A stretch of DNA of 64,000 bases from the NCBI RefSeq assembly GCF_014077005.1, contig NZ_JACGVC010000037.1:1-64000 (forward strand). The letters run 5' to 3'. Positions 29,338 to 38,173 of the stretch are shown here, one piece after another; within the stretch, counting starts at the first letter, position 1; each line of letters starts with the position of its first letter. Source of the stretch: Colwellia sp. MB3u-45 (GTDB lineage: Bacteria > Pseudomonadota > Gammaproteobacteria > Enterobacterales > Alteromonadaceae). The notes beneath the pieces are model-generated. The model saw nothing but the letters and a program-made list of their open reading frames with translations, made no database searches and was not told the DNA's origin. The translations under genes and the position numbers were made by a program.

Positions 29338-30083
29338 TTTATAGTCCGGTGTTTATGGTCGGTAACTGATATATTTTCACTAGCAATAAAGCTGCTATAA
29401 AGTGAGGCTAATGCAAGGGTTATTGAGACAGTAGCGCAAGTTTCTATTAACAGTATCAGCAGGCCAGAAAATGCTAGGGGATAAGTGAGTAAGCTGCCTT
29501 CAAACCAAATAAGGGCTGTGCCGATAGTGATAAATACCACTAAACTAAGCACTAACAAAACACGCGCCATAAAAGAGGTGTAGTTAACCTGATAAGTATC
29601 ACTTTGAAACATCAGCACGCTAGCACCTGCCAACAAAGCGCCAGCTTGGAATGCACCACCAGGCTGATGTGCACCCGCCCAAAGCAAATAGCCGGCAAAA
29701 ATAACCACTGCGGGTGTAATCCAACGCTGCAGTGCCAATAGCACCAAATTTTGTTTACTTACTTCGATGCGTTTAAAGAATGGAGCATGGTGATCACGCG
29801 TGGGTAAAATAGCCAGTACAACCACCAGTAGCACGGCGATTTCAAGCAAGGTGTCGTAGGCGCGAAAATTGAGTAACACAGCGGTAATTGGGTTAGTAAC
29901 ACCACTAAGCTCGATATTCTGAGTAATTAAAGGGGCTAGGCCAGTGTTATGTCCCTTATCGCTAAGTACTATTTTTATCGTTACGGCTAATAAAAGCCCA
30001 ACAACCAATACTGAGGCAATTAAGCTTAATGCACTTTTATCGACTGCGGGGCCGTCATATTCAATATCTAATTTATTAAACAT
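29334..30083 (-). CDS. mrpB: Mrp antiporter subunit B with an MbhE-like N-terminal part
   Basis: 249 aa. The C-terminal half is the MnhB domain (VLLALQRWITPAVVIFAGYLL, then GAHQPGGAFQAGALLAGA). The N-terminal hundred residues hold VTNPITAVLLNFRAYDTLLEIAVLL, which resembles the last part of MrpA (MbhE of archaeal MBH complexes). So a piece of MrpA appears fused to MrpB here. About six TM helices. Overlaps the DUF4040 gene by eight bases and mrpC by four. Confidence 0.88.
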   Translation of the reverse strand: MFNKLDIEYDGPAVDKSALSLIASVLVVGLLLAVTIKIVLSDKGHNTGLAPLITQNIELSGVTNPITAVLLNFRAYDTLLEIAVLLVVVLAILPTRDHHAPFFKRIEVSKQNLVLLALQRWITPAVVIFAGYLLWAGAHQPGGAFQAGALLAGASVLMFQSDTYQVNYTSFMARVLLVLSLVVFITIGTALIWFEGSLLTYPLAFSGLLILLIETCATVSITLALASLYSSFIASENISVTDHKHRTIK

Positions 30084-30387
30084 GCTCTCTAGTATCCTTT
30101 TGACTTGTCTTAGCGTTAGTCAAATTTGGCTCAATTGCTTTTGTGCGGTGAGGCCTAATGCGATTCCATGCAGCTAGCAATAAAGCGCCGGTGATGCCTG
30201 CACCAATAGCGGCTTCGGCAATAGCGACGTCAAAGGCCCCAAGCTGTCCCCAAGCAATAGCAGCTAAAAGGCCCAAACAAACAAAAAATACGATACATCG
30301 AAAAAGCGAGAGAGAAAAAATACTCATCCAGCCAAGAGTAAGCATACTGAAGATTAACAGAGCATCAAAAATCATCACTAGGTTCAT
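30076..30387 (-). CDS. DUF4040/MbhD-like subunit of the Mrp complex
   Basis: 103-aa membrane protein. AWGQLGAFDVAIAEAAIGAGITGALLLAAW near residue 45 is the DUF4040 signature, the segment that in group 1 Mrp systems lies in the C-terminal part of MrpA. The Asp-Val-Ala-Ile-Ala-Glu motif is kept. Its separate coding, together with the MbhE-like part on mrpB, matches the archaeal MBH/MBS-type split of MrpA. Overlaps both neighbours. Confidence 0.85.
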   Translation of the reverse strand: MNLVMIFDALLIFSMLTLGWMSIFSLSLFRCIVFFVCLGLLAAIAWGQLGAFDVAIAEAAIGAGITGALLLAAWNRIRPHRTKAIEPNLTNAKTSQKDTREHV

Positions 30388-30707
30388 AATTCACTCTCAA
30401 CTGAAGGGGGTGCTGGTGTTTTTAAGGATTGCTCGTTAATCACTTGAGAAGCGATTAAATAGCTGCAAGCGGCACTAGAGAATATAACCAAGCCCCAAAC
30501 AAGCACTAACTTTAAGCCATCAGTAAGTGAAGACAGCTGTGGTAATAACCCCATTACCATTAATCCAAGACCTAAATTGTCAGCCTTGGTTAATGCATGT
30601 AGGCGACTGAGTACATCGGGGAATCGTATTAAACCAACCGTGCCAGCAAAGAAAAAAAACAACCCTGCTAAGCAAAATATCACACTAAAAATATCAGTTA
30701 AATTCAT
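30384..30707 (-). CDS. mrpG: Mrp Na+/H+ antiporter subunit G
   Basis: 107 aa, three TM helices; the MnhG/PhaG signature is GTVGLIRFPDVLSRLHALTKADNLGLGL near residue 22. A small membrane subunit needed for assembly of Mrp complexes in studied systems. Overlaps mrpF and the DUF4040 gene by four bases. Confidence 0.93.
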   Translation of the reverse strand: MNLTDIFSVIFCLAGLFFFFAGTVGLIRFPDVLSRLHALTKADNLGLGLMVMGLLPQLSSLTDGLKLVLVWGLVIFSSAACSYLIASQVINEQSLKTPAPPSVESEL

Positions 30708-30964
30708 TGAGATTTACCTCTAAGTTGGGTGAAAGTTACAATCGTTATCGACGTTAACAACGCAAGTACCAAGGCGACATCAAGCAGATAAGGCTGATCT
30801 TGAATAACCGACAGAAGTGCCAATATAGCAACACCGATAGTGCCCACTAATTGTGTTGTTAAAATACAATCTGCGTAACTTGGTGCGTGCAAGACAAACA
30901 GCAAACTTAACAGCAGTAAAATAGCTAACACTATGCTGGTAATTACTAATAGGGTTATCATCAC
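30704..30964 (-). CDS. mrpF: Mrp Na+/H+ antiporter subunit F
   Basis: 86 aa with three TM helices and the MnhF segment APSYADCILTTQLVG near residue 28 and YLLDVALVLALLTSITIVTF near 60. Overlaps mrpE and mrpG by four bases each. Confidence 0.92.
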   Translation of the reverse strand: MMITLLVITSIVLAILLLLSLLFVLHAPSYADCILTTQLVGTIGVAILALLSVIQDQPYLLDVALVLALLTSITIVTFTQLRGKSQ

Positions 30965-31533
30965 TTTTCATCATCAATAAGCGGTTGACCGCTAGTGTCT
31001 AAAAGCTGTTTAATACGTATTTGGCAATCTTCTATTTCGGCTTGATTAAAGGTGTTCATATCCAGCACATGAATGGTGAGCTCTTGAGTATTTTGTCTAG
31101 CGCTTACGGTACCGGGCAATAAACTTAGTACCTGCATAAAGGTAAATACTTGTGAGTCGTTGGTTAAATCTGTGTGATATTTTATAAAGCCAGGCGAAAG
31201 CTTTAGCTTAGGGCTAAGTGCCAATTTAGCGATAGACCATCCGCCTCGCAGAGACTGAACATAGAAGTAATATAAAAATGATAGAATACTGAATGGTTTT
31301 TTTAGCCACTGATGTCGTTGTTTTTGTTGTGGCGCTAAATAGAGGCTAAGCACACTAGCCATGGCAATAAAAACAAAACCTAGGCCCAGAGAATTTTGCT
31401 GCCAACGGGTAAGTAAGCCCCAAAATAGGCTAAATAAAGCGAACCGAATCAAGAATCTCCAGCTCAATACTAAGCGAAAGCTGAACGCAGATGGTGAACT
31501 CGACAATTCATTATTTTGCTTGATAATTTTCAT
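30961..31533 (-). CDS. mrpE: Mrp Na+/H+ antiporter subunit E
   Basis: First gene of the antiporter operon; 190 aa with an MnhE domain. The segment SLLPGTVSARQNTQELTIHVLD near residue 135 is diagnostic. Two or three TM helices precede it, and a hydrophilic N-terminus is slightly long. A strong ribosome site (aggggag) lies just before the ATG. Upstream are a repeat array and nhaR; the operon promoter is presumably in that 1-kb gap. Confidence 0.92.
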   Translation of the reverse strand: MKIIKQNNELSSSPSAFSFRLVLSWRFLIRFALFSLFWGLLTRWQQNSLGLGFVFIAMASVLSLYLAPQQKQRHQWLKKPFSILSFLYYFYVQSLRGGWSIAKLALSPKLKLSPGFIKYHTDLTNDSQVFTFMQVLSLLPGTVSARQNTQELTIHVLDMNTFNQAEIEDCQIRIKQLLDTSGQPLIDDEK

Positions 31534-31960
31534 TTTCTCCCCTAAATATCTAAGTCAATATTCACTTTATAAAAAGTTACCTTCAAGTTTATAATAGGTT
31601 GATATAAAGTTAATGTAGCGTTTATTTCAGATACATTGATAAAAATGCAGTTTCGGTTACAGCAGAGAAAATAAAAAGTCGAATTAAACGACATATTAAG
31701 TCGGATTTATCGATAACAATATTCCAACTTAAATTAATGCAGCAGGGAGTCTTTAAATAACAGCGATTAAATTAAAGCTCTGTTGTCGCTAATTATTGTC
31801 GCCTCAGATGAAATTAACTGGCTTAGATATTCATATTTGGCTCATCAGATTTTAAAAGACAGTGGTTAGTAAAATAGCTATCAGCTTTCAGTTAAAAGTA
31901 ACAACTGTGAGTTTGTTTTTTCTGTTAGGTTTTTGTGCATCAAGTTATGTGTTCGCTTGA
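31534..31960. other. Upstream region of the Mrp operon
   Basis: About 430 AT-rich bases between mrpE and the repeat array; likely carries the operon promoter. I could not pick a convincing -35/-10 pair or an NhaR site by eye, and no ORF is supported. Confidence 0.5.
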
Positions 31961-32405
31961 AGGACTGAAGTCCGATTTACCATTTACAAAGGACTTTTTG
32001 CCCCCATTACATTAATCATCCGCTGAACGCTTGACCAATGTAGGTTGGACTTTAGTCCATCAGGTTAAATGAAATTTAACTGGTTTTGGTCTAAATGGTG
32101 AGCGAAAAAATAATAGCGCGCTGCAGATTTTTTTGACCCCTAGTGTTAATCATTAAGCTACACGATTGTCGGACTGAAGTCCGACCTACAAAGGGTCCAA
32201 AAAAGGATTTTTTGCCCCCATTACATTAATCATCCGCTGAACGCTTGACCAATGTAGGTTGGACTTTAGTCCATCAGGTTAAATGAAATTTAACTGGTTT
32301 TGGTATAAATGGTGAGCGAAAAAAATAATAGCACGCTGCAGATTTTTTTGACCCCTAGTGTTAATCATCAGGCTAATCCCTTGACGGACTGAAGTCCGAC
32401 CTACA
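31961..32405. repeat. Second tandem array (about 2.1 units, 212 bp) of the dispersed hairpin-ended repeat
   Basis: Left ends (ggactgaagtccga) occur at 31961, 32171 and about 32386; right ends (tgtaggttggactttagtcc) at 32039-32063 and 32253-32277. The two full units are nearly identical along their length, so the duplication is recent. The terminal repeats and the linker (caggttaaatgaaattt, then a ggttttggt-like stretch) match the array at 15441-15854, but the inner part differs. As there, the array ends with an isolated left end. Confidence 0.85.
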
Positions 32406-32583
32406 AAGGGCCAAAAAATGCCTATAAAAAAAGCGTTTTTATTGAGATAAAATAAGTAGGGGGGATGGTGATTACAATTATAATTCAATTAAGCACATGA
32501 TTGGATGTGCATAATATTTGAACAATGTCACTTAATTAGTCTATATTTGCTCCAACTTGAAGTGGCACCGCTATTAGCAAAGC

Positions 32584-33489
32584 TTAATCACGGAAGATGC
32601 AGGTTCTTGCCGTTTTACAAATAGCTAAAACGGCAGGATGGCTGACTTTACGCTCGGCCGAAATCGCATAAAATCTATGTTTTACATCATCAGTTTGGCC
32701 AATAACTTGCACACCAAAGTTCTGACAGACCTCATCGGCTATTGCTGTTGGCATAAAGAAAACACCAAGACCTCGTTGGCCGAATGACTTTAATAAAGCA
32801 CTGTCATCAAACTGGCCAACAACATTAGGAAATATTTTTTGCTTATGTATCCACTGATCAAATAACTGCCTGATGCCAAATTGTGTTGTGGGTAATAACA
32901 TTGGCGCGTGGTGCAGAGATTTTGGAAAGTTTGGTGCTAAGTTTTCTTTCAATTCAGGAACGCCAAAAAACGTCAAGCCAGATTCGCCAAGGTAATGATT
33001 AAAAACACTAGTTCCCAAGGTATTGTTAGTCGGAGCATCACTGATAACCATGTCTAATTTGTGCATAGATAGGTCAGCCAATAGACCTAAAACAGGACCT
33101 TCTGTGCTGATTAAGTTAAGACCGCCAGGTATCAGCAATGCCGGTTCAATAATTTTACAGACAATAGTTTTAGGAAGCGAACTGGCGACACCGACCATAA
33201 ACTCAGTCTGGTTACATGAAGCAGAACTTCGCATTACACCACCGAGCTCATGGCCTAATTTGAAAATTTCATCAGCGTATTTCAGCGCGGTTCTACCCGG
33301 CTCTGTTAACACCAAGTTTCTCCCCTGTTTTTCAAACAAGGCGCAGCCCATGCGAGCCTCTAATAGCGAGAGTTGGCCACTAATGGTATGAGGTGTTATA
33401 TGTAAGCGTTTACTTGCCTTAGCTATACTGCCTTCATGTGCTACAGCCCAGAAGTAACGCAAATGTTTATAGTTAATAAGCTCAGACAA
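32584..33489 (-). CDS. nhaR: LysR-type transcriptional activator NhaR
   Basis: LysR regulator of 301 aa. The N-terminal helix-turn-helix reads INYKHLRYFWAVAHEGSIAKASKRLHITPHTISGQ, matching E. coli NhaR (INYNHLYYFWHVYKEGS..., TPQTITGQ) rather than generic LysR proteins; the segment HKLDMVISDAP also matches. In E. coli NhaR activates nhaA in response to Na+. Start is TTG at 33489, with gaggtg eight bases upstream, aligned with the E. coli start. It lies on the same strand as and upstream of the Mrp operon, so control of that operon is an attractive inference. Confidence 0.88.
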   Translation of the reverse strand: MSELINYKHLRYFWAVAHEGSIAKASKRLHITPHTISGQLSLLEARMGCALFEKQGRNLVLTEPGRTALKYADEIFKLGHELGGVMRSSASCNQTEFMVGVASSLPKTIVCKIIEPALLIPGGLNLISTEGPVLGLLADLSMHKLDMVISDAPTNNTLGTSVFNHYLGESGLTFFGVPELKENLAPNFPKSLHHAPMLLPTTQFGIRQLFDQWIHKQKIFPNVVGQFDDSALLKSFGQRGLGVFFMPTAIADEVCQNFGVQVIGQTDDVKHRFYAISAERKVSHPAVLAICKTARTCIFRD

Positions 33490-33878
33490 AAGTAAAACAC
33501 CTCAAGGCTTTTAATAGTGAAAATTGCAATGTAACAGCGCCATGACAAGGATATTGTCAATTTAACAATAATTTATACTAAGGCTTTTATATTGCAACGT
33601 TTGAATTTTTATCACCGCCATATTTTCTTAACAAAATATGGCGGTTACTAAGACCTTAAATGATATAAAACGAACTATTAGAAAATATATATTAAATAGT
33701 TTGCGTTAATTTCTCCTTTAAAAGTCCTAGTATGACGCTAAATTTTTCTCAACATAAAGCATTATTTATGGCTTATGTTGACGATTCGATTCAGTACACC
33801 TAAGGTTTTTTCTCCGCCATTATAGTGCTCAAAAAGACGGTGAAAATGCTAGCTAAAATCATTTCATTGTAGCAATAA
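33490..33878. other. Intergenic region between yrdA and nhaR
   Basis: About 390 bases, with the 13-bp hairpin at 33614-33645 listed separately. Nothing else is recognised. Confidence 0.5.
33614..33645. other. Perfect 13-bp inverted repeat
   Basis: accgccatatttt and its exact complement with a six-base loop. No T run follows on either strand, so a normal intrinsic terminator is doubtful. It lies downstream of yrdA and about 125 bases upstream of nhaR. Confidence 0.7.
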
Positions 33879-34403
33879 TCACGAATCTACGGGTGCTAGG
33901 TCTTTTAAATAACGTTGACCATTTTCAACATAGTGCATAGCCGATTTAGTGAACATTTCTTGGGTTGACTCATCAAGCACTTTAATGACTTTAGCCGGCG
34001 AGCCTAAAACAAGATGTCCGTCCGGCACTTGCATGTTCTCAGTAACTAAACTGTTAGCACCAATTAAGCAATTTTTGCCAATGTTAGCACCATTGAGTAC
34101 CACCGCATTCATGCCCACTAGGGTATTATCTCCTATGGTACAACCATGCAACATGACTTTGTGGCCTACAGTAACATTGCGCCCTACAGTCATTGGGAAT
34201 TGAGCGTCAACATGTAAAATTGAACCGTCTTGAATATTGGTATTCTCACCAATGCTAATGCTGGCTACATCAGCACGAATAACCACGTTAAACCAAATGC
34301 TAGTATTTTCGCCTAGGGTAACGTCACCTATTAGTGTGGCATTGGGGGCTATAAAATTACTCTTATTTAACTTGGGTACTAAGTCAGCCAATCGATAAAT
34401 CAT
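33879..34403 (-). CDS. yrdA: Gamma-carbonic-anhydrase-like hexapeptide protein (YrdA family)
   Basis: 174-aa left-handed beta-helix trimer of the gamma carbonic anhydrase superfamily. Hexapeptide repeats run through the first 130 residues and the metal-binding histidines are seen in LHVDAQ, GHKVMLHGC. Family members bind zinc or iron; carbonic anhydrase activity is often absent in YrdA types, so the reaction is uncertain. It stands alone, divergent from pntA. Confidence 0.9.
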   Translation of the reverse strand: MIYRLADLVPKLNKSNFIAPNATLIGDVTLGENTSIWFNVVIRADVASISIGENTNIQDGSILHVDAQFPMTVGRNVTVGHKVMLHGCTIGDNTLVGMNAVVLNGANIGKNCLIGANSLVTENMQVPDGHLVLGSPAKVIKVLDESTQEMFTKSAMHYVENGQRYLKDLAPVDS

Positions 34404-34611
34404 CTGTTTTTCCTTTTTTCGAATTTATGCCTTTATATTAATCTATTCCCATTAGAGAGCAAATTAGACTTTTAAGTGATAGTTATAATGCTTAAGTTAT
34501 ACTAAAAATAACCCATCTTGATGTATGAAGATTAAGCAATTAATGGTAAAACATTACAAGTAGTTAGTAATAATAATAATTTTAACGTCCAGTCGGATGA
34601 GATACTTAGCA

Positions 34612-34649
34612 AATAAGCTCAACACATAAGAACATGTGCTGAGCTTATT
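34612..34649. other. Long inverted repeat in the pntAB leader region
   Basis: Arms of 16 bases (aataagctcaacacat and atgtgctgagcttatt, one mismatch) around a six-base loop, ending 33 bases before the pntA start. No T run directly follows the second arm on the plus strand. It may be an operator, a leader RNA stem or a terminator for something upstream. Confidence 0.75.
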
Positions 34650-34682
34650 ATTAGGTGTTCTATGTCTAAATAAAGGTGATAT

Positions 34683-36221
34683 ATGATTATTGGTATACCG
34701 AAAGAAACATTGTCAGGTGAAAACCGAGTCGCTAGTGCGCCAACCGCGGTAGTGTCATTACTCAAGCTTGGTTTTGAGGTAAAAATACAAAAAGGTTGTG
34801 GCACTAAAGCAAGCTTTACAGATCAAGAATTTATTGATGCCGGTGCCAGTGTTGCGGTTAAAAAGGATGTTTGGCAGTCTGATATTATCTTTAAAGTAAA
34901 CCCTCCTACGCTTGACGAAATTGCTGCCATGAAGGAGGGGGCTTATCTCGTTGGTTTTATTGCTCCTGCACAAAATGAGGATGTTTTAGCGGCGTTAAAA
35001 GATAAAAAAATTACCACCTTAGCCATGGAGATGGTACCAAGAATGACCCGCAGTCAATCAATGGATGCGTTAAGTTCGATGGCCAATATTGCTGGTTATC
35101 GTGCCGTTATTGAAGCGACACATCAGTTTGGCCGTTTTTTAACCGGACAAATAACTGCTGCTGGTAAAATGCCACCTGCTAAAGTCATGATTATTGGTGC
35201 CGGTGTCGCCGGTTTAGCAGCCATAGGGACAGCAAGTAGCTTAGGGGCGATTGTGCGAGCATTCGACACCCGACCCGAAGTTAAAGAACAAATAGAAAGC
35301 ATGGGTGCTGAATTTCTTGAGCTTGATTACGAAGAGCCGGAAGACACAGGCTCTGGTGATGGTTACGCAAAAGAGATGAGCAAAGCTTTTATTGATGCTG
35401 AAATGGCCTTGTTTGCTGAGCAAGCAAAAGATGTTGATATCATTATTACCACCGCTATGATCCCAGGCAAACCGGCGCCTAAGCTTATTACAACCGCAAT
35501 GGTTGAATCGATGAAAACGGGCAGTATTATTGTTGATTTAGCGGCAGCGGGTGGCGGTAATTGTGAACTAACCCAAGCAGGTAAAGTCGTTAATGAAAAA
35601 GGTGTGAAAATAATTGGTTACACCGATCTTGTTTCTCGCTTACCGAATCAAGCATCACAGTTATATGCGAATAATTTAGTCAGCTTAGCGAAACTCTTGT
35701 GCAAAGAAAAAGATGGTACGCTTAATATTAATTTTGACGATGTCGTCATTCGCAATATGACTGTTGTTAAAGCAAATGAAATTACTTTTCCACCACCGGC
35801 TATTCAGGTCAGTGCTGCGCCTGTTAAGCCTAAAGCTGAAGCAGTTAAAGCGCCTGAGATTAAAGTTAAAGAACCGGTAAGCCCAGTTAAAAAATATAGC
35901 CTGATGGCTGCTGGTGCTCTACTTTTTGCTTGGGTTGCGAGTGTTGCCCCTGCGGATTTCCTTTCTCATTTTACCGTATTTGTTTTAGCCTGTGTTATTG
36001 GTTACAACGTGGTGTGGAATGTTAGCCATTCGCTGCATACACCCCTGATGAGTGTAACCAATGCCATCTCTGGTATTATCATTGTTGGCGCAATTCTACA
36101 GGTGGGCAATAGTAATCCACTAATACAAGTGCTCGCCGGTGTCGCAATACTTATTGCCACTATCAACATTGTTGGTGGCTTTGTTGTCACTAAACGTATG
36201 TTAAAAATGTTTAGAAAATAA
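34683..36221 (+). CDS. pntA: NAD(P) transhydrogenase subunit alpha
   Basis: Inner-membrane enzyme that uses the proton gradient to move hydride from NADH to NADP+. The NAD-binding domain I spans about residues 1-370 ([17 protein letters not shown] at the start; Rossmann motif [20 protein letters not shown] near 173; RAFDTRPEV). A Pro/Lys/Ala-rich linker (375-400) leads to four TM helices. 512 aa, as in E. coli. A good ribosome site (aaaggtg) precedes the ATG. Followed 11 bases later by pntB. Confidence 0.96.
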   Translation: MIIGIPKETLSGENRVASAPTAVVSLLKLGFEVKIQKGCGTKASFTDQEFIDAGASVAVKKDVWQSDIIFKVNPPTLDEIAAMKEGAYLVGFIAPAQNEDVLAALKDKKITTLAMEMVPRMTRSQSMDALSSMANIAGYRAVIEATHQFGRFLTGQITAAGKMPPAKVMIIGAGVAGLAAIGTASSLGAIVRAFDTRPEVKEQIESMGAEFLELDYEEPEDTGSGDGYAKEMSKAFIDAEMALFAEQAKDVDIIITTAMIPGKPAPKLITTAMVESMKTGSIIVDLAAAGGGNCELTQAGKVVNEKGVKIIGYTDLVSRLPNQASQLYANNLVSLAKLLCKEKDGTLNINFDDVVIRNMTVVKANEITFPPPAIQVSAAPVKPKAEAVKAPEIKVKEPVSPVKKYSLMAAGALLFAWVASVAPADFLSHFTVFVLACVIGYNVVWNVSHSLHTPLMSVTNAISGIIIVGAILQVGNSNPLIQVLAGVAILIATINIVGGFVVTKRMLKMFRK

Positions 36222-36232
36222 GGGACACTTTA

Positions 36233-37636
36233 ATGGAATTTTCTCAAGGTTTAATCAGTGCAGCTTACATTATTGCTGCGTTATTGTTCATTTTTAGCTT
36301 GGCAGGACTCAGTAAACAACAAACGGCTGAAACAGGTAATTGGTATGGTATTGTCGGTATGGCCATCGCGCTTATTGCCACCATTGCCGATCCTCGTGTC
36401 GACAATGTTTGGATTATTTTAGTGACTATGGTGATCGGCGCTATCATTGGCCTGCGGCTAGCGAAAAAAGTTGAAATGACCCAAATGCCAGAATTAGTGG
36501 CAATACTGCACAGTTTTGTTGGTTTAGCTGCGGTATTAGTTGGCTTTAATAGCTATTTTGAAATGGACCATTCGGTAATGGCTACCTTTAGTGACAGTCA
36601 GCAAATGGCGGTTAATATTCATTTAGTTGAAGTGTTTCTTGGGGTATTTATTGGCTCGGTCACCTTTACCGGTTCAATTGTCGCGTTTGCCAAGTTGCGA
36701 GGTATTATTAACTCGGCCGCACTCATGTTACCTCAGCGACATAAGTTAAATTTAGTAGCGGGCATCGTAGCGATTATTTTGCTAGTGACTTTTGTTCAAC
36801 AAGGTGGTGGTGATAACACATTATATCTGATGACCTTTATTGCCTTAGTTTTTGGTTGGCATTTAGTCGCCTCAATTGGCGGTGCAGATATGCCAGTGGT
36901 GGTGTCCATGCTCAATTCATACTCAGGTTGGGCAGCCGCAGCGGCAGGTTTCATGCTTAATAATGATTTGTTAATTGTTACCGGCGCATTAGTGGGTTCA
37001 TCAGGGGCTATTCTTTCTTACATTATGTGTAAAGCCATGAACCGCTCTTTTATCAGTGTTATCGCTGGGGGTTTTGGTACCAATGTCGTTATAGACACAG
37101 AGACCGATTACGGTGATCACATTGAAATTAACGCAGAATCGGTAGCCGATATGTTGAACGGCGCAAAGTCGGTTATTATTACGCCTGGTTACGGTATGGC
37201 AGTAGCGCAAGCACAGTATCCGGTTTATGAAATGACTCAAGCTTTAAAAGCCAAAGGTATTGATGTGCGCTTTGCTATTCACCCGGTGGCAGGACGCTTA
37301 CCTGGGCATATGAATGTGTTATTAGCCGAAGCTAAAGTGCCTTACGATATTGTGCTTAGCATGGATGAAATTAATGATGATTTTGCTAAAACTGATGTGG
37401 TTTTAGTCATAGGCGCAAACGATACGGTAAACCCTGCAGCGTCTGAAGATCCAACTAGTCCGATTGCGGGAATGCCGGTACTTGAAGTTTGGCACGCGAA
37501 AAATGTTATTGTCTTTAAGCGTTCAATGAACACAGGTTATGCTGGCGTACAAAATCCATTGTTTTTTAAAGACAACACTCAAATGTTGTTTGGCGATGCA
37601 AAAGACTCGGTTGAACAAATATTTAAGGCTTTGTAA
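36233..37636 (+). CDS. pntB: NAD(P) transhydrogenase subunit beta
   Basis: 467-aa partner of PntA. N-terminal TM domain (about 1-260) followed by the NADP(H)-binding domain [19 protein letters not shown] near residue 320, [18 protein letters not shown] near 350, and the conserved [14 protein letters not shown] near 395. Second gene of the pntAB operon and followed by a clear terminator. Confidence 0.97.
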   Translation: MEFSQGLISAAYIIAALLFIFSLAGLSKQQTAETGNWYGIVGMAIALIATIADPRVDNVWIILVTMVIGAIIGLRLAKKVEMTQMPELVAILHSFVGLAAVLVGFNSYFEMDHSVMATFSDSQQMAVNIHLVEVFLGVFIGSVTFTGSIVAFAKLRGIINSAALMLPQRHKLNLVAGIVAIILLVTFVQQGGGDNTLYLMTFIALVFGWHLVASIGGADMPVVVSMLNSYSGWAAAAAGFMLNNDLLIVTGALVGSSGAILSYIMCKAMNRSFISVIAGGFGTNVVIDTETDYGDHIEINAESVADMLNGAKSVIITPGYGMAVAQAQYPVYEMTQALKAKGIDVRFAIHPVAGRLPGHMNVLLAEAKVPYDIVLSMDEINDDFAKTDVVLVIGANDTVNPAASEDPTSPIAGMPVLEVWHAKNVIVFKRSMNTGYAGVQNPLFFKDNTQMLFGDAKDSVEQIFKAL

Positions 37637-37672
37637 TTTGCTAGATTAAAGCGTCAATAAACAAGTGATGTT

Positions 37673-37706
37673 AAAAATGCCGATAAGCGATTGTCGGCAT
37701 TTTTTA
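37673..37706 (+). terminator. Intrinsic terminator after pntB
   Basis: An 11-bp perfect stem (aaaaatgccga with its complement, 10-base loop) followed by a T run, 37 bases after the pntB stop. Confidence 0.9.
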
Positions 37707-38173
37707 TGGATACCACCCAGTCCAACAATATAAAACATGCTAAAAATTGACCTTAGCTACAAGGTTACTCACCATAAACTTCTTTTTACGATACGAGTTG
37801 CCATTGCCATTGCCATTGCCATTGATTTTAGTCGTTTTCTTAGTGATAAAGTTATATATCTCGCAGACAATTTTGTTAAGCTACTGAAGATAAAAGCCAT
37901 TACTCAGTTCATTGTGAGTCAATCAATCGCTTCAGTTGTCTTATCGATTGATTTTTAGCCTGAGTTGATGCTTTTGTACTAAGTTTTTAGCGATAGCTAT
38001 TATTTACCTTACTAGCGTTATCTAATAACAAAACTTTATCTACATAATAAAAAGTTTTCTTCCAACAACAAACAATTAATAGCAAATTTAATATAGCTAA
38101 ACATAAGTAGAGTGAATAGTTTTTGCCTATCTAATCTGCGCTATTACTAACCATAGAACCTTCGGAGAATAAT
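37707..38173. other. Intergenic region with a hexanucleotide microsatellite
   Basis: No convincing gene. Four perfect tandem copies of ttgcca lie at 37798-37821. A 73-codon open frame across it (37737-37958) reads the repeat as Ala-Ile and has no ribosome site, so it is not called. A cggagaa ribosome site at the end serves the symporter gene. Confidence 0.6.

Noticed and set aside
32279-32488. 69-codon open frame on the minus strand
   Set aside because: It lies inside the dispersed repeat array and has no ribosome site or protein-like sequence.
34445-34458. 14-base match (tcccattagagagc) shared with 58798-58811
   Set aside because: A match of this length is expected by chance in 64 kb and the flanks do not extend it.
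37737-37958. 73-codon open frame on the plus strand
   Set aside because: It runs through the ttgcca microsatellite, giving an Ala-Ile run; no ribosome site and no conserved feature.
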